Shown: positions 36,356-45,438, numbered from the stretch's first letter. The stretch is DNA of 64,000 nucleotides from CAZBBC01 sp964489835 (GCA_964489835.1 CAZBBC010000012.1:1-64000); one strand, 5' to 3'. Numbers and translations are program-made. Notes: generated by a model from the sequence alone, not told the origin.

Positions 36356-36576
36356 ATTAACCTGAATTATTCACCACGAAGATCACGAAGAGCACGAAGG
36401 TCTTATAGAAATTAAGAATTAATAATTAGGAATTAAGAATGTAAATATACTAATGACATAATGTTAGCACCTTTTATTTCTATATTAAATTCATAATTTT
36501 AAATTCTCAATTTTTAATTGCTTTTTATCTTCGTGTTCTTTGTGTGCTTCGTGGTTGATGAATAGATCAGATTAAT
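36356..36576. repeat. MITE-like inverted-repeat element, copy A
   Basis: About 221 bases with imperfect terminal inverted repeats of about 40 bases. The left end starts ATTAACCTGAATTATTCACC then CACGAAG repeats; the right end, read inverted, starts ATTAATCTGATCTATTCATC then CACGAAG repeats. Inside are A/T-rich arms that also mirror each other. No reading frame is inside. The outer 17 bases are shared with the element at 59782-59952, so this is one dispersed family. Together with nearby AT-rich sequence it fills the otherwise gene-free stretch 36165-36606. Confidence 0.7.
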
Positions 36577-36606
36577 TACTTGTTTGAAAATGAGATTTGT
36601 TTGGCT

Positions 36607-37581
36607 ATGATAGAAAATATTCTCTTATTTATATTCGGTTTGATCTTACTCTATGCCGGTGCAGAACTGCTGGTCCGTGGTGCCTCTCGATTAGCATTCC
36701 TAGCCCGGATTCAGCCAATGGTCGTTGGTCTAACCGTCGTTGCATTTGGTACTTCCTTCCCGGAATTTGTGACCAGTATGGTCGCTGCCTGGCAGGATAA
36801 AATAGATATGGCTGTTGGAAATATCGTTGGCAGTAATATTGCAAATATTTGCCTGATCCTTGGTATCAGTGGTCTGATTTTACCTGTGGCCGTTAAACCG
36901 GAAACGGTAAAAAAAGAACTCTATTGGATGGTTGCCGCCTCAGTTGTTTTTATTTTATTTAGTCTGGGGGGTATGATCACTCATATGGAGGGGATCTTAT
37001 TATTAATCGGGGTCATTCTATTTACTTTTTATTTAGTTCGTGCAAGTTTGAAGGAGAGAAAAAATAATCGGGAAGAAAAAAGAATCAACACAGAATCTCC
37101 CCGATTAAAAAATCTGCCGATAGGTGTTCGTTTGCTCATTTACTTTTTAATGGCAACAGGCGGTATCATTCTGCTGATGTTTGGCTCTGACCGGCTGGTT
37201 ATATCGGCAACCAATATTGCCCGGGAATTGGGTATCAGTGATATTATTATCGGTCTTTCCCTTGTCGCCTTCGGAACCTCGCTGCCTGAATTAGCCACGG
37301 CAATTATCAGTCTGATTAAAAAAGAAAAAGAAATACTGATCGGAAACGTGATTGGGAGTAATATATTCAATTTGTTTTTTGTTGGTGGCGCTCTTTCTGC
37401 TTTTTTTACAGCACCGATAAAAACTCGTGTGATATTTTATGATCTTCCGATTATGCTTATTGTAAGTCTTTTTCTGATACCGATTATATTTATAACCAGA
37501 AAGATATCCCGGCTTGCCGGTATTTTTTTGATCTTGATTTATATCATTTATCTTGTTTTCATTTTTACTAATGGAAACTAA
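36607..37581 (+). CDS. Calcium/sodium antiporter (CaCA family, YrbG-like)
   Basis: Ten-helix cation exchanger with two inverted repeats. The alpha-1 repeat has AFGTSFPEFVTSM and VGNIVGSNIANICLILG; the alpha-2 repeat has AFGTSLPELATAI and IGNVIGSNIFNLFFVGG, both carrying the ion-binding GTSxPE and GSN. 324 residues from the ATG at 36607; a TTG at 36580 gives a longer N-terminus that starts just outside the upstream repeat element. Confidence 0.93.
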   Translation: MIENILLFIFGLILLYAGAELLVRGASRLAFLARIQPMVVGLTVVAFGTSFPEFVTSMVAAWQDKIDMAVGNIVGSNIANICLILGISGLILPVAVKPETVKKELYWMVAASVVFILFSLGGMITHMEGILLLIGVILFTFYLVRASLKERKNNREEKRINTESPRLKNLPIGVRLLIYFLMATGGIILLMFGSDRLVISATNIARELGISDIIIGLSLVAFGTSLPELATAIISLIKKEKEILIGNVIGSNIFNLFFVGGALSAFFTAPIKTRVIFYDLPIMLIVSLFLIPIIFITRKISRLAGIFLILIYIIYLVFIFTNGN

Positions 37582-37611
37582 AAGATCATCTTAAACATCA
37601 ATTGAAATGCC

Positions 37612-37640
37612 TTGACATCCTAATGTACAACTGATAAATT
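37612..37640 (+). promoter_or_regulatory. Sigma-70-type promoter reading into the assembly gap
   Basis: TTGACA, 17-base spacer, TAAATT. Its transcript would begin near 37647 and run through the tandem repeat and gap toward the SH3 and HNH genes. The match is strong, but what lies in the gap is unknown. Confidence 0.5.
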
Positions 37641-37671
37641 AAAAATTTATATATTTACTCAGTGCGCTGTG

Positions 37672-37699
37672 CTTGCCCGGCTTGCCCGGCTTGCCCGGC
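37672..37699. repeat. Tandem repeat at left edge of gap
   Basis: Three copies of the 9-base unit CTTGCCCGG plus the start of a fourth, ending at the Ns. It is GC-rich, unlike its surroundings. Confidence 0.85.
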
Positions 37700-37799
37700 N
37701 NNNNNNNNNNNNNNNNNNNNNNNNNNNNNNNNNNNNNNNNNNNNNNNNNNNNNNNNNNNNNNNNNNNNNNNNNNNNNNNNNNNNNNNNNNNNNNNNNNN
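37700..37799. other. Assembly gap (100 N) in tandem repeats
   Basis: Exactly 100 Ns, the placeholder for unknown size. It is flanked left by a 9-base tandem repeat and right by two copies of GGCGCAGACG. The flanks do not overlap, so unlike the first gap this is a true break. Reading frames that run through the Ns are not real. Confidence 0.95.
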
Positions 37800-37864
37800 G
37801 GCGCAGACGTGGCGCAGACGGGTGGTTATTTTTTATGCTACTGAGAATCGAATAAGGAATGGAA

Positions 37865-38113
37865 ATGCATCAGGATGAAGGACATGTGAATGTAAGTGTA
37901 GCAAATTTATACAGAGATGCTGCCTATGGCAGTGAAATGATCTCCCAGGCCCTGCTCGGTGAAATGATCATCGTTTTAAAAAAAGATAAAAACTTTTCCC
38001 ATGTACAGCTCCCGGACGGTTACCAGGGCTGGATCAGTAATTTCCAATGGGTGGCGAATCAGGATATAAAACTGGATACCAAAAGGGTGCGTTCCCATTT
38101 TTTGTGGATGTAA
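37865..38113 (+). CDS. SH3-domain protein, like the N-terminal part of C40 peptidases
   Basis: 82 residues forming a single bacterial SH3 domain: VNVSVANLYRDAAYGSEMIS, LLGEMIIVLKKDKNFSHVQL and YQGWISNFQW. This matches the first SH3 domain of NlpC/P60 (C40) cell-wall peptidases. Normally one or two more domains and the catalytic domain follow, but a stop comes at 38111. AAGGA six bases before the ATG at 37865 decides the start; an ATG six bases earlier touches that site. Either a stand-alone wall-binding protein or a truncated peptidase gene. Confidence 0.7.
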   Translation: MHQDEGHVNVSVANLYRDAAYGSEMISQALLGEMIIVLKKDKNFSHVQLPDGYQGWISNFQWVANQDIKLDTKRVRSHFLWM

Positions 38114-38151
38114 GGACTTTTTTCTAGTAATCAGCAAAAATTCGGATTCTT

Positions 38152-38661
38152 ATGGACCGTCTTAATCGAAATGTACTCGTTTTAAATCAGAATTATGAAC
38201 CGGTTGCTATTTGCAATGCTAAAAAAGCGGTAATACTGGTTTATCTGGGTAAGGCTGAGATCGTGGAACATTTAGATTCTCATATTCACTCGGTAACGAT
38301 CAGTATGCCTTTTCCAAGCGTGGTGCGTCTTCAGATATTTTTTTATAAGCCATTTACACCGGTCATTTTGAGTCGGAAAAATATACTTCGGCGTGATCGT
38401 TATGTTTGTCAATATTGTGGGAAGAAAACGATGCCACTCACCGTTGATCATATTATTCCCCGCCATTTTGGCGGCAAACACACATGGGATAACCTGGTCT
38501 GTGCTTGTATACGATGCAACAACAGGAAAGGCAACCAAACACCTGATCAGGCCGGTATGAAATTATCGAAAAGGCCACGAAAACCAAGCAACTTGTTTTT
38601 TCTGCAATTTTATATCGATAATCCTCACGAAACGTGGAGACCCTATTTATTTCTCAATTAG
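38152..38661 (+). CDS. HNH endonuclease family protein
   Basis: 169 residues. The N-terminal half (VLVLNQNYEPVAICNAKKAV...) is the typical leading region of this family. The HNH domain has C86-x-x-C89 (CQYC), the D99-H100 pair in VDHIIP, H105, and C119-x-x-C122-N, so metal and catalytic positions are complete. This type is common in FCB and cyanobacterial genomes with no known partner; the target is unknown. No restriction methylase is nearby. Confidence 0.9.
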   Translation: MDRLNRNVLVLNQNYEPVAICNAKKAVILVYLGKAEIVEHLDSHIHSVTISMPFPSVVRLQIFFYKPFTPVILSRKNILRRDRYVCQYCGKKTMPLTVDHIIPRHFGGKHTWDNLVCACIRCNNRKGNQTPDQAGMKLSKRPRKPSNLFFLQFYIDNPHETWRPYLFLN

Positions 38662-38699
38662 ATATATGGCAGGATTTATAAAACAATATTAACAGGATA

Positions 38700-38717
38700 A
38701 TCCCGACAAGTTGGGAT
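38700..38717. repeat. Short palindrome before trpS
   Basis: ATCCCGAC-AA-GTTGGGAT, an 8-bp stem including one G-T pair, in the context AACAGGATAATCCCGA. A related sequence (GATAATCCCGATAGTCAGGA) is at 42779-42798, so this is probably a dispersed short repeat. No T-run follows. Confidence 0.5.
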
Positions 38718-38788
38718 CAAAAAATAAATACACTTGGAAAAATTGATACTATTTTAACAGAATGTTCTTATAATATACTGGAGAGAAG

Positions 38789-39766
38789 ATGCCAAAAAAG
38801 CGGATACTGAGTGGTATGCGGCCCACTGGAAAATTGCATCTGGGTAACTATGCGGGTGCGCTTGAAAACTGGATTAATTTGCAGAACGAGTATGATAATT
38901 TCTTTTTTGTAGCTGATTGGCATTCCTTAACAACCAATCCGTCTGCAGCATTTGAAGTGAAAGAAAAAACGAGAGATATGGTTGTTGACTGGCTGAGTGC
39001 CGGCATAAATCCTGAGAATCCCATATTTATACAATCACAAATTAAAGAACATGCTGAACTGCACCTGATTTTTTCAATGCTGATAACAACGGCACGTTTG
39101 GAGAGAAACCCGACATTAAAAGAACAGGTCCGTGATCTCAATGCAGAGACACTCCTTTACGGTCATCTCGGATATCCGGTTCTGCAGGCTGCTGATATTT
39201 TGATGTATAAAGCCAGTGTGGTTCCGGTCGGTGAGGATCAGGCCCCACATGTTGAAATTACCCGTGAGATCGCCCGGAAATTTAATGCGATATATGCGCC
39301 GGTTTTCCCTGAACCGGAAACAAAACTGACCCGCTTCTCCCGTTTACCCGGTCTGGACGGCAAAAAAATGGGGAAATCGAATAATAACTATATTCTTATG
39401 TCAGATTCAGAAGATGATATCTTTAAAAGTGTGCGCACAGCAATCACAGATCCGCAAAAAGTTAGACTCCATGATCCCGGTCATCCTGATATTTGTAATG
39501 TCTATGCCTATCATAAAAAATTCAATAGTGAGGAAGAACCACAAATTCGTCAAGACTGCATGAGTGGTGTATTGGGATGTGTTGATTGTAAGAAAAATTG
39601 TGCCGCTAAGATCGCTGCATTTTTTAAGCCGCATCGTCAAAAAAGGGCTTATTATCTGGATCACTTAAACGAAGTGGATGAAATTATAGATGCCGGGATT
39701 AAAAAAGCACGTCTGGTCGCCCGGGATACTATGCATGATGTACGTGATGCAATGAAGATGGGTTGA
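38789..39766 (+). CDS. trpS: Tryptophanyl-tRNA synthetase
   Basis: Class I aminoacyl-tRNA synthetase charging tRNA-Trp. The HIGH-type motif is within RPTGKLHLGNYAGAL and the KMSKS motif is KMGKS. The substrate pocket segment VPVGEDQAPHVEITREIARKFN is present. 325 residues, complete. GGAGAG lies before the ATG. Its last bases run up to the scpA start. Confidence 0.97.
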   Translation: MPKKRILSGMRPTGKLHLGNYAGALENWINLQNEYDNFFFVADWHSLTTNPSAAFEVKEKTRDMVVDWLSAGINPENPIFIQSQIKEHAELHLIFSMLITTARLERNPTLKEQVRDLNAETLLYGHLGYPVLQAADILMYKASVVPVGEDQAPHVEITREIARKFNAIYAPVFPEPETKLTRFSRLPGLDGKKMGKSNNNYILMSDSEDDIFKSVRTAITDPQKVRLHDPGHPDICNVYAYHKKFNSEEEPQIRQDCMSGVLGCVDCKKNCAAKIAAFFKPHRQKRAYYLDHLNEVDEIIDAGIKKARLVARDTMHDVRDAMKMG

Positions 39767-39768
39767 GA

Positions 39769-40488
39769 ATGGGATACCGTGTAAAATTAGATATTTTCGA
39801 AGGCCCCTTCGATCTTCTATTATTTCTGATCAGAAAGCATGAAGTTGATATTTATGATATACCGATTCATGATATCACGAATCAGTTTCTGGAGTATATT
39901 GATCTGATGAAGATGCTGGACTTGGATGTCGCCGGAGAGTTTATCGAAATGGTAGCCACTTTAATGAGTATTAAAGCCCGTATGCTTTTACCCAAGCCCG
40001 TTTTTGGTGATGATGAAGAGTTTGAAGATCCCAGGGCCGAGCTGGTTGCCCGTCTTTTAGAATATAAAAAATTTAAAGAAGCAGCTTCCGAAATGTATGT
40101 ATTCGAGGATCATCGAAGGAAATTATATTCGCGTAAGTATTTTCAGTCGAACCAGGAGGTTCAGCAGATATCACCGGAGGAGTATTTACAAGATGTTACT
40201 TTATTTGATCTTTTACTTGCTTTTAAAAAAGCATTGGATAATATGCCTAAGGTAACATACCATGAAATAAAGAGAGTTGAAGTTTCCATAGAAGAACAAA
40301 TGGAATTTGTTATAAAAACTGTAAGTGCTCAGCCAATGATCCTGTTTGGTGATCTGGTAAAGGATTTAAGGGATAAAATCATTATTATTGTAACTTTTCT
40401 CGCCATTTTGGATTTGATAAAATTGCATAAAATAATCGTTCACCAGTCCAGGGTATTTGATGATATCAAAATAAAACTGGCGTCATAG
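39769..40488 (+). CDS. scpA: Segregation and condensation protein A
   Basis: Kleisin subunit bridging SMC dimers with ScpB in chromosome condensation. The N-terminus has the family's VKLDIFEGPFDLLLFLIRKHEVDIYDIPI block; the mid-region is GEFIEMVATLMSIKARMLLP and the C-terminal winged helix is VTFLAILDLIKLHKI. ATG at 39769 follows the trpS stop by two bases; a TTG at 39763 is less likely. Followed by scpB after 99 bases. Confidence 0.95.
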   Translation: MGYRVKLDIFEGPFDLLLFLIRKHEVDIYDIPIHDITNQFLEYIDLMKMLDLDVAGEFIEMVATLMSIKARMLLPKPVFGDDEEFEDPRAELVARLLEYKKFKEAASEMYVFEDHRRKLYSRKYFQSNQEVQQISPEEYLQDVTLFDLLLAFKKALDNMPKVTYHEIKRVEVSIEEQMEFVIKTVSAQPMILFGDLVKDLRDKIIIIVTFLAILDLIKLHKIIVHQSRVFDDIKIKLAS

Positions 40489-40587
40489 GGAATTCATCTG
40501 CAATATCAATCCATTTGTTCTTATGGGTGTTTTGTGAAAGATAGGTTAACGGAGATATAATCAAACTTAGTGAGTGATCGGTAGAAG

Positions 40588-41295
40588 ATGAATGAAAATA
40601 TTAAAAATATAATTGAATCATTATTATTTGCCAGTGACACCCCTCTTACATTGCAGAAATTGAAAGAATTGCTCGAATTAGATTCGGTTACGATGGTACG
40701 GGAGGGCATTCAGTTACTTCAGAAACATTATGATAAAACCAGAAGTGCAATAACTGTGGTGGAAGTAGCCGGGGGATTTCAGATTGTTTCCAGAGAGGAA
40801 TACGCAACTCACGTACAAAAACTATTCAAGGGTCGTCAGGCCTCACGACTGACGCAACGGGCATTGGAAACTCTCGCTATCATTGCCTATAAACAACCTA
40901 TTACCAAGAATGAAATGGAAAAAATTCGCGGTGTAAATGTCGATGGGGTGGTAAAAACACTGCTTGAAAGGAATCTGATAACCATCGAGGGGCGGGAAAA
41001 AGCGCCAGGTAATCCATTATTATATGGGACAACGAAATACTTTCTGGAGTATTTCGGTATAAACTCTCTGGAATCTCTGCCAAAACTAAAAGAAATTGAC
41101 GAGTTGCTGAAAGAAGATGAGAAATTCTTAGAGAGTCTTGATCAGGTGGCTTTAAAACAGCTGGATCCGGAAGTCCTTGGTCTCAAGAATATTAGTCTTG
41201 CAAAAGCCATGGAGATGACCGCAGAAAATTCTCAACCACAGAATCAATCAGATCAGGACTCTGAACAGACCGATAATAATGATGCGTCTGAATAA
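40588..41295 (+). CDS. scpB: Segregation and condensation protein B
   Basis: Winged-helix partner of ScpA. Typical blocks: IIESLLFASDTPLTLQKLKELL, VVEVAGGFQIVSREEYA, LTQRALETLAIIAYKQPITKNEMEKIRGVNVDGVVKTLLERNLI and GNPLLYGTTKYFLEYFGI. The C-terminal 25 residues are an acidic, glutamine-rich tail. Its end overlaps the pseudouridine synthase start by 17 bases. Confidence 0.96.
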   Translation: MNENIKNIIESLLFASDTPLTLQKLKELLELDSVTMVREGIQLLQKHYDKTRSAITVVEVAGGFQIVSREEYATHVQKLFKGRQASRLTQRALETLAIIAYKQPITKNEMEKIRGVNVDGVVKTLLERNLITIEGREKAPGNPLLYGTTKYFLEYFGINSLESLPKLKEIDELLKEDEKFLESLDQVALKQLDPEVLGLKNISLAKAMEMTAENSQPQNQSDQDSEQTDNNDASE

Positions 41296-41989
41296 ATATC
41301 TCGCTGCCGCCGGTGTTGGGTCAAGAAGGAAATGCGATGAATACATTGCTGACGGCAGAGTCATGGTCAATGGGGAGGTGATCCAAAAACTTGGTTCAAG
41401 AATCAACGAATTATCCGATGCGGTCACTTTCGATGGTCAGAAGGTGGGTTTAAAAGAAAAATTCATCTATATTATACTAAATAAACCCACTGGGATTATA
41501 ACCACAGCAAAAGACGAATACGACCGTCAGACGGTATTGGATCTGATTCCGCTGGAGGAAAGAATTTTTCCGGTTGGCAGATTGGATCAGGATTCAACCG
41601 GGCTTGTCTTTCTGACTAATGACGGTGATTTGGCTAATCAGCTGATTCATCCAAAATTTAATATAAAGAAAACCTACCATGTTCTGTTGAATAAAATTGT
41701 GCGGCCGGTTGATGCTTATCATTTTTCCCGCGGTCTTATTCTTGACGGTAAAAAAACTGCCCCCTGTTCTGTATCTGAAATCCGGATTATCGATAATTGT
41801 AGCTTTATGGAGGTGATCATTTCAGAAGGCAGGAACCGCCAGATCCGGCGTATGTTCGACCAATTAGGATATGAAGTTGAAGCATTGGATCGTATAGCCA
41901 TCGGTCCAATGACGATCGCCGGATTAAAAAGAGGACAATGGCGATATCTCCGCGCTGCCGAGATCAACCACCTGAAGAATGAGATATAA
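41279..41989 (+). CDS. RluB/RsuA-type ribosomal pseudouridine synthase
   Basis: Converts a uridine in ribosomal RNA to pseudouridine. An S4 RNA-binding domain fills residues 1-60 (RLNKYLAAAGVGSRRKCDEY), and the catalytic motif GRLDQDSTGL contains the nucleophilic Asp; ISEGRNRQIRRMFDQLGY follows. 236 residues, closest in look to RluB. The start ATGATG is inside the end of scpB, so translation is coupled, as in the scpA-scpB-rluB arrangement of many bacteria. Confidence 0.93.
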   Translation: MMRLNKYLAAAGVGSRRKCDEYIADGRVMVNGEVIQKLGSRINELSDAVTFDGQKVGLKEKFIYIILNKPTGIITTAKDEYDRQTVLDLIPLEERIFPVGRLDQDSTGLVFLTNDGDLANQLIHPKFNIKKTYHVLLNKIVRPVDAYHFSRGLILDGKKTAPCSVSEIRIIDNCSFMEVIISEGRNRQIRRMFDQLGYEVEALDRIAIGPMTIAGLKRGQWRYLRAAEINHLKNEI

Positions 41990-41992
41990 ATT

Positions 41993-42679
41993 TTGCAAGA
42001 AAAAAAGAAACGAAAATTAATCATTGCCATCGATGGACCCGCCGCCTCAGGAAAAAGCACCACGGCACGTCTGGTTGCTGAAAAATTAGGTTACCTTTAT
42101 ATCGATACCGGTGCCATGTACCGTGCCTTGACCCTGGAAATTATCAATCAGCGGATAGATATCAATGATGCAGATCTGGTTGTAAGGGTGGCGGAAAAAG
42201 TGGAAGTGATTCTGATATCGGGTGATAAAGGCCCGCGGACATTATTAAATGGCAGAGATGTCTCCGAGGAAATTAGATTGCCCCGGATTTCCCGGGTGAT
42301 CAGCAAGATCTCGGCTTACAAAGGAGTCCGGGAGATAATGAAAGTTAAGCAGAGAGAACTTGCCAGGAAAGGTGGCATCGTTATGGATGGGCGGGATATC
42401 GGCAGTGTAGTCCTTCCTGATGCAGATGTAAAAATATTTATGGAGGCGAGTATTGATGAGAGAACGCGGCGGCGGGCAAAGGAGTTGAGTGATAAGAAAA
42501 TAGATGTTGATGTGGAGCGTGTAAGAGAAGAAATTGTTCAGCGGGATACAATAGATGCTACCAGAGATGTCGCTCCCTTAAAACCAGCAAAGGATGCTTC
42601 TATCGTAGATACCTCAAACCTGAGCATAAATGATCAGGTTAATAAAGTTATGGATATCATCAATGCTCTACCCAGATAG
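41993..42679 (+). CDS. cmk: Cytidylate kinase
   Basis: Phosphorylates CMP and dCMP. The P-loop GPAASGKSTTARLVAEKLG follows a short lysine-rich start; other conserved parts are YIDTGAMYRALTL, VMDGRDIGSVVLPDA and RRRAKEL. The start is TTG at 41993, three bases after the previous stop; no in-frame ATG lies before the P-loop. 228 residues. In this operon cmk precedes rpsA, as in many genomes. Confidence 0.95.
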   Translation: MQEKKKRKLIIAIDGPAASGKSTTARLVAEKLGYLYIDTGAMYRALTLEIINQRIDINDADLVVRVAEKVEVILISGDKGPRTLLNGRDVSEEIRLPRISRVISKISAYKGVREIMKVKQRELARKGGIVMDGRDIGSVVLPDADVKIFMEASIDERTRRRAKELSDKKIDVDVERVREEIVQRDTIDATRDVAPLKPAKDASIVDTSNLSINDQVNKVMDIINALPR

Positions 42680-42909
42680 ATCGGTTAATATTTTTTATAA
42701 ATCGAATATTTACTCCGGATTTTTATTCGATAGCGGTTCTCTTTTCTTTAAAAATTGATATACCTCTTTGTTTTCACAGATAATCCCGATAGTCAGGAAC
42801 ATTAAAAATAGTTGTTTGAACAATATAATTACTTTAAATTAAGCAACTTTGCAATTTACGCTACCCGCTTATCGGGTATTATATTGGATGTTAGGAGGAA
42901 TTTAACTAA

Positions 42910-45201
42910 ATGACTGAAGAGAAGAAAGAGGTCTTAGAGGAGACCGAAACCCAGATACAGGAAGAATCTGAATCTGGCAAGGAGAAACAAGAGAATCCTG
43001 AGGAAGGAAAACAGGAAAAGTCTGAAGAAGTACAACAGGAGAAATCTGAGGTACTGGCTGAGGCTGAGGTAGTAACAATTACCGAGGCTGTGCAGGAGGA
43101 GAAAACCAAGACCAGCGCGGTAAAAAAGGAGAGCAAGGAAGAAGAGGAAGAATCTGTTCGTTTGGAAGATCTGACGGAAGAAAGTGAATATTCTGAGAAG
43201 GAGATGGATTTTCTAACACAGATGTATGACAGAACCCTCCGGGAAATCAAGCAGGGAGATATTGTTAAAGGCAAAATCCTTGATGTAACGTCGAATGATG
43301 TACTGGTAGATATCGGTTTTAAATCCGAGGGCATTATCCCCGGAGATGAATTTGATCATCTCTCCGATGTTAAAGTCGGCGAAGAGATAGAAGTGTTTTT
43401 AGAGAATGTTGAAGATCCTAACGGGCAACTTATTCTTTCCAGACGCCGGGCGGATTTTATACGTGTTTGGGAAAATGTAGTCGAAAAATTTGAGAAAAAT
43501 GAGACGATCAAAGGAATAATCGTTCGCAGGATTAAGGGTGGCATGGTGGTAACCCTCAACGGTGTGGACGCCTTTTTACCAGGATCTCAAATAGATGTTA
43601 AACCGATCAGAGATTTTGACTCCTTTCTAGGGAAAGAGTTGGAGTTTAAAATCGTCAAAGTTAATCATGCCCGCCGTAATATTGTTGTTTCCTCGCGTGT
43701 TCTTATTGAAAAAGAAATGGAAAGTCAACGATCAGAGATAATCAAGACGATCGAAAAAGGCCAGGTGCGCAAAGGCACAGTTAAAAATATTACAGATTTT
43801 GGTGTATTTATTGATCTTGGCGGTGTAGACGGTTTGCTGCATATCACCGATCTCAGCTGGGGTCGTGTGAATCATCCCTCAGAAGTGGTCAAACTGGATG
43901 AAGAAATCGAAGTGGTTATACTTGACTTCAATGAAAATAAAGACCGTATTTCTCTGGGCAGGAAACAATTGATGCCTCACCCGTGGGAAAAAATACAAGA
44001 TAAATATCCCGTTGGAAAAGCGGTTTTAGGAAAAGTGGTCAGTTTGACCGATTACGGTGCCTTTATTGAGCTGGAAACGGGTATTGAGGGTTTGATACAC
44101 ATATCGGAAATGTCCTGGTCTCAGCATATAAAACATCCCAGCCAGCTACTTCATGTCGGCATGGAAGTTGAGGCCAAAGTTTTAAATGTTGAATCGGATG
44201 AAAAGAAAATTTCTCTTGGATTGAAACAGCTGGAACCGGATCCCTGGGATAATATTGATTCGAAGTACCCGGAAAATTCAAAACATACCGGTACTGTCCG
44301 TAACCTGACCCAGTTTGGTGCTTTTGTCGAGCTTGAGGAGGGAATTGATGGATTGGTACATATATCGGATTTATCCTGGACTAAAAAAATTCGTCATCCC
44401 AGCGAAGTGGTAAAAAAAGGGGATGAAATTGAAGTCATAGTTCTGGGCATCAATCGTGATGAACGGCGAATAGCTCTTGGACATAAACAAATTGAAGAAA
44501 ATCCTTGGGATGCTTTCGAAGAGAAGTATAAAATTGATACCGAAACCAAGGGAACCGTATCCAGAATTATTGATAAAGGAGTAATTGTAACGTTACCGTT
44601 GGGGGTTGATGGTTTTATTCCGATTAATCATCTGGGACATGCCCGCCTTAAGAAAGCGGCGGATTTCTTCAAACCCGGCGATGAAGTACCGGCACAAGTT
44701 ATCGAATTTGATAAAGAAAATAAAAAGATTGTTCTCTCTGTATCGAATTATTTTAAAGATAAAGAAAAAAATGAATGGGAAGATTATCTGGCCAAACAGG
44801 GTGTAGAAAAGACAACAATGGAAGAAATACTGAAAACAGTGCCTGAAAGTGCTGAGAAAAAGCCGGAAGCGAAAGAAGAAGAGCCTGAATCTGAAGAAAA
44901 AAAGAAACCTACAACCGCCAGAAAGTCAAAAGTAAAAACGAAAAAGGAACCGGAAGAGAAGACTGAAGAGAAGAGTAAGGCAATAGAAGAGAAACAACCG
45001 AAAGAGAAGACGGAAGAGAAAAGTACGGCAATAGAAGAGAAGCAACCGGAAAAGAAGAAGGTTAAGAAATCCTCTGCCGAAAAAGAGGATGCAAAAAAAG
45101 AAATTAAGGGAGCAGAGAAGGAAGACAAAAAGGAAAAGGCGAAATCTCCGAAAAAAAAGGCTAAGGCTGAAACGAAGAAGAAGGATGCTGAAGAAAAGTA
45201 A
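42910..45201 (+). CDS. rpsA: 30S ribosomal protein S1 with charged terminal extensions
   Basis: RNA-binding ribosomal protein that helps mRNA loading. Six S1 domains are seen, at about residues 113-180, 195-265, 284-355, 368-442, 455-530 and 542-617. Before them lies a 90-residue acidic, glutamine- and lysine-containing extension (EEKQEKSEE type repeats). After them lies a tail of about 130 residues, almost all K, E and A, with a near-repeat KTEEKS(K/T)AIEEKQP. AGGAGG is 11 bases before the ATG. A good terminator follows. The six domains are standard; both tails are unusual in length. Confidence 0.95.
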   Translation: MTEEKKEVLEETETQIQEESESGKEKQENPEEGKQEKSEEVQQEKSEVLAEAEVVTITEAVQEEKTKTSAVKKESKEEEEESVRLEDLTEESEYSEKEMDFLTQMYDRTLREIKQGDIVKGKILDVTSNDVLVDIGFKSEGIIPGDEFDHLSDVKVGEEIEVFLENVEDPNGQLILSRRRADFIRVWENVVEKFEKNETIKGIIVRRIKGGMVVTLNGVDAFLPGSQIDVKPIRDFDSFLGKELEFKIVKVNHARRNIVVSSRVLIEKEMESQRSEIIKTIEKGQVRKGTVKNITDFGVFIDLGGVDGLLHITDLSWGRVNHPSEVVKLDEEIEVVILDFNENKDRISLGRKQLMPHPWEKIQDKYPVGKAVLGKVVSLTDYGAFIELETGIEGLIHISEMSWSQHIKHPSQLLHVGMEVEAKVLNVESDEKKISLGLKQLEPDPWDNIDSKYPENSKHTGTVRNLTQFGAFVELEEGIDGLVHISDLSWTKKIRHPSEVVKKGDEIEVIVLGINRDERRIALGHKQIEENPWDAFEEKYKIDTETKGTVSRIIDKGVIVTLPLGVDGFIPINHLGHARLKKAADFFKPGDEVPAQVIEFDKENKKIVLSVSNYFKDKEKNEWEDYLAKQGVEKTTMEEILKTVPESAEKKPEAKEEEPESEEKKKPTTARKSKVKTKKEPEEKTEEKSKAIEEKQPKEKTEEKSTAIEEKQPEKKKVKKSSAEKEDAKKEIKGAEKEDKKEKAKSPKKKAKAETKKKDAEEK

Positions 45202-45239
45202 GATACGGATCTGCCCTTAAAGTAAGATACAATATGAAG

Positions 45240-45265
45240 CCAGCCCATTTCGGGCTGGTTTTTTT
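45240..45265 (+). terminator. Rho-independent terminator after rpsA
   Basis: CCAGCCC/GGGCTGG stem with a five-base loop ATTTC, followed by seven Ts. Confidence 0.92.
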
Positions 45266-45438
45266 CCTTTGAACCGTTTTATTTTTACCCCTATACTAAC
45301 AATTATAAATTTAATTTCCTGATAAATTCATGCATATTTTCTGATTTTTTTTACATTATAATGGTTGATGTCCGATAATAAACCTATGATCATCTCGGAA
45401 CAATACTTATTTTCTTTATACTTTTAAAGGTGAGGAAA

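Noticed and set aside
37662..37878. Three plus-strand open frames running through the Ns
   Set aside because: They translate unknown bases and GC-rich repeats; only the SH3 protein starting at 37865 is supported.
42725..42900. Looked for a leader RNA or riboswitch before rpsA
   Set aside because: No recognisable motif; only a weak repeat similarity near 42779 and a good AGGAGG at 42893.
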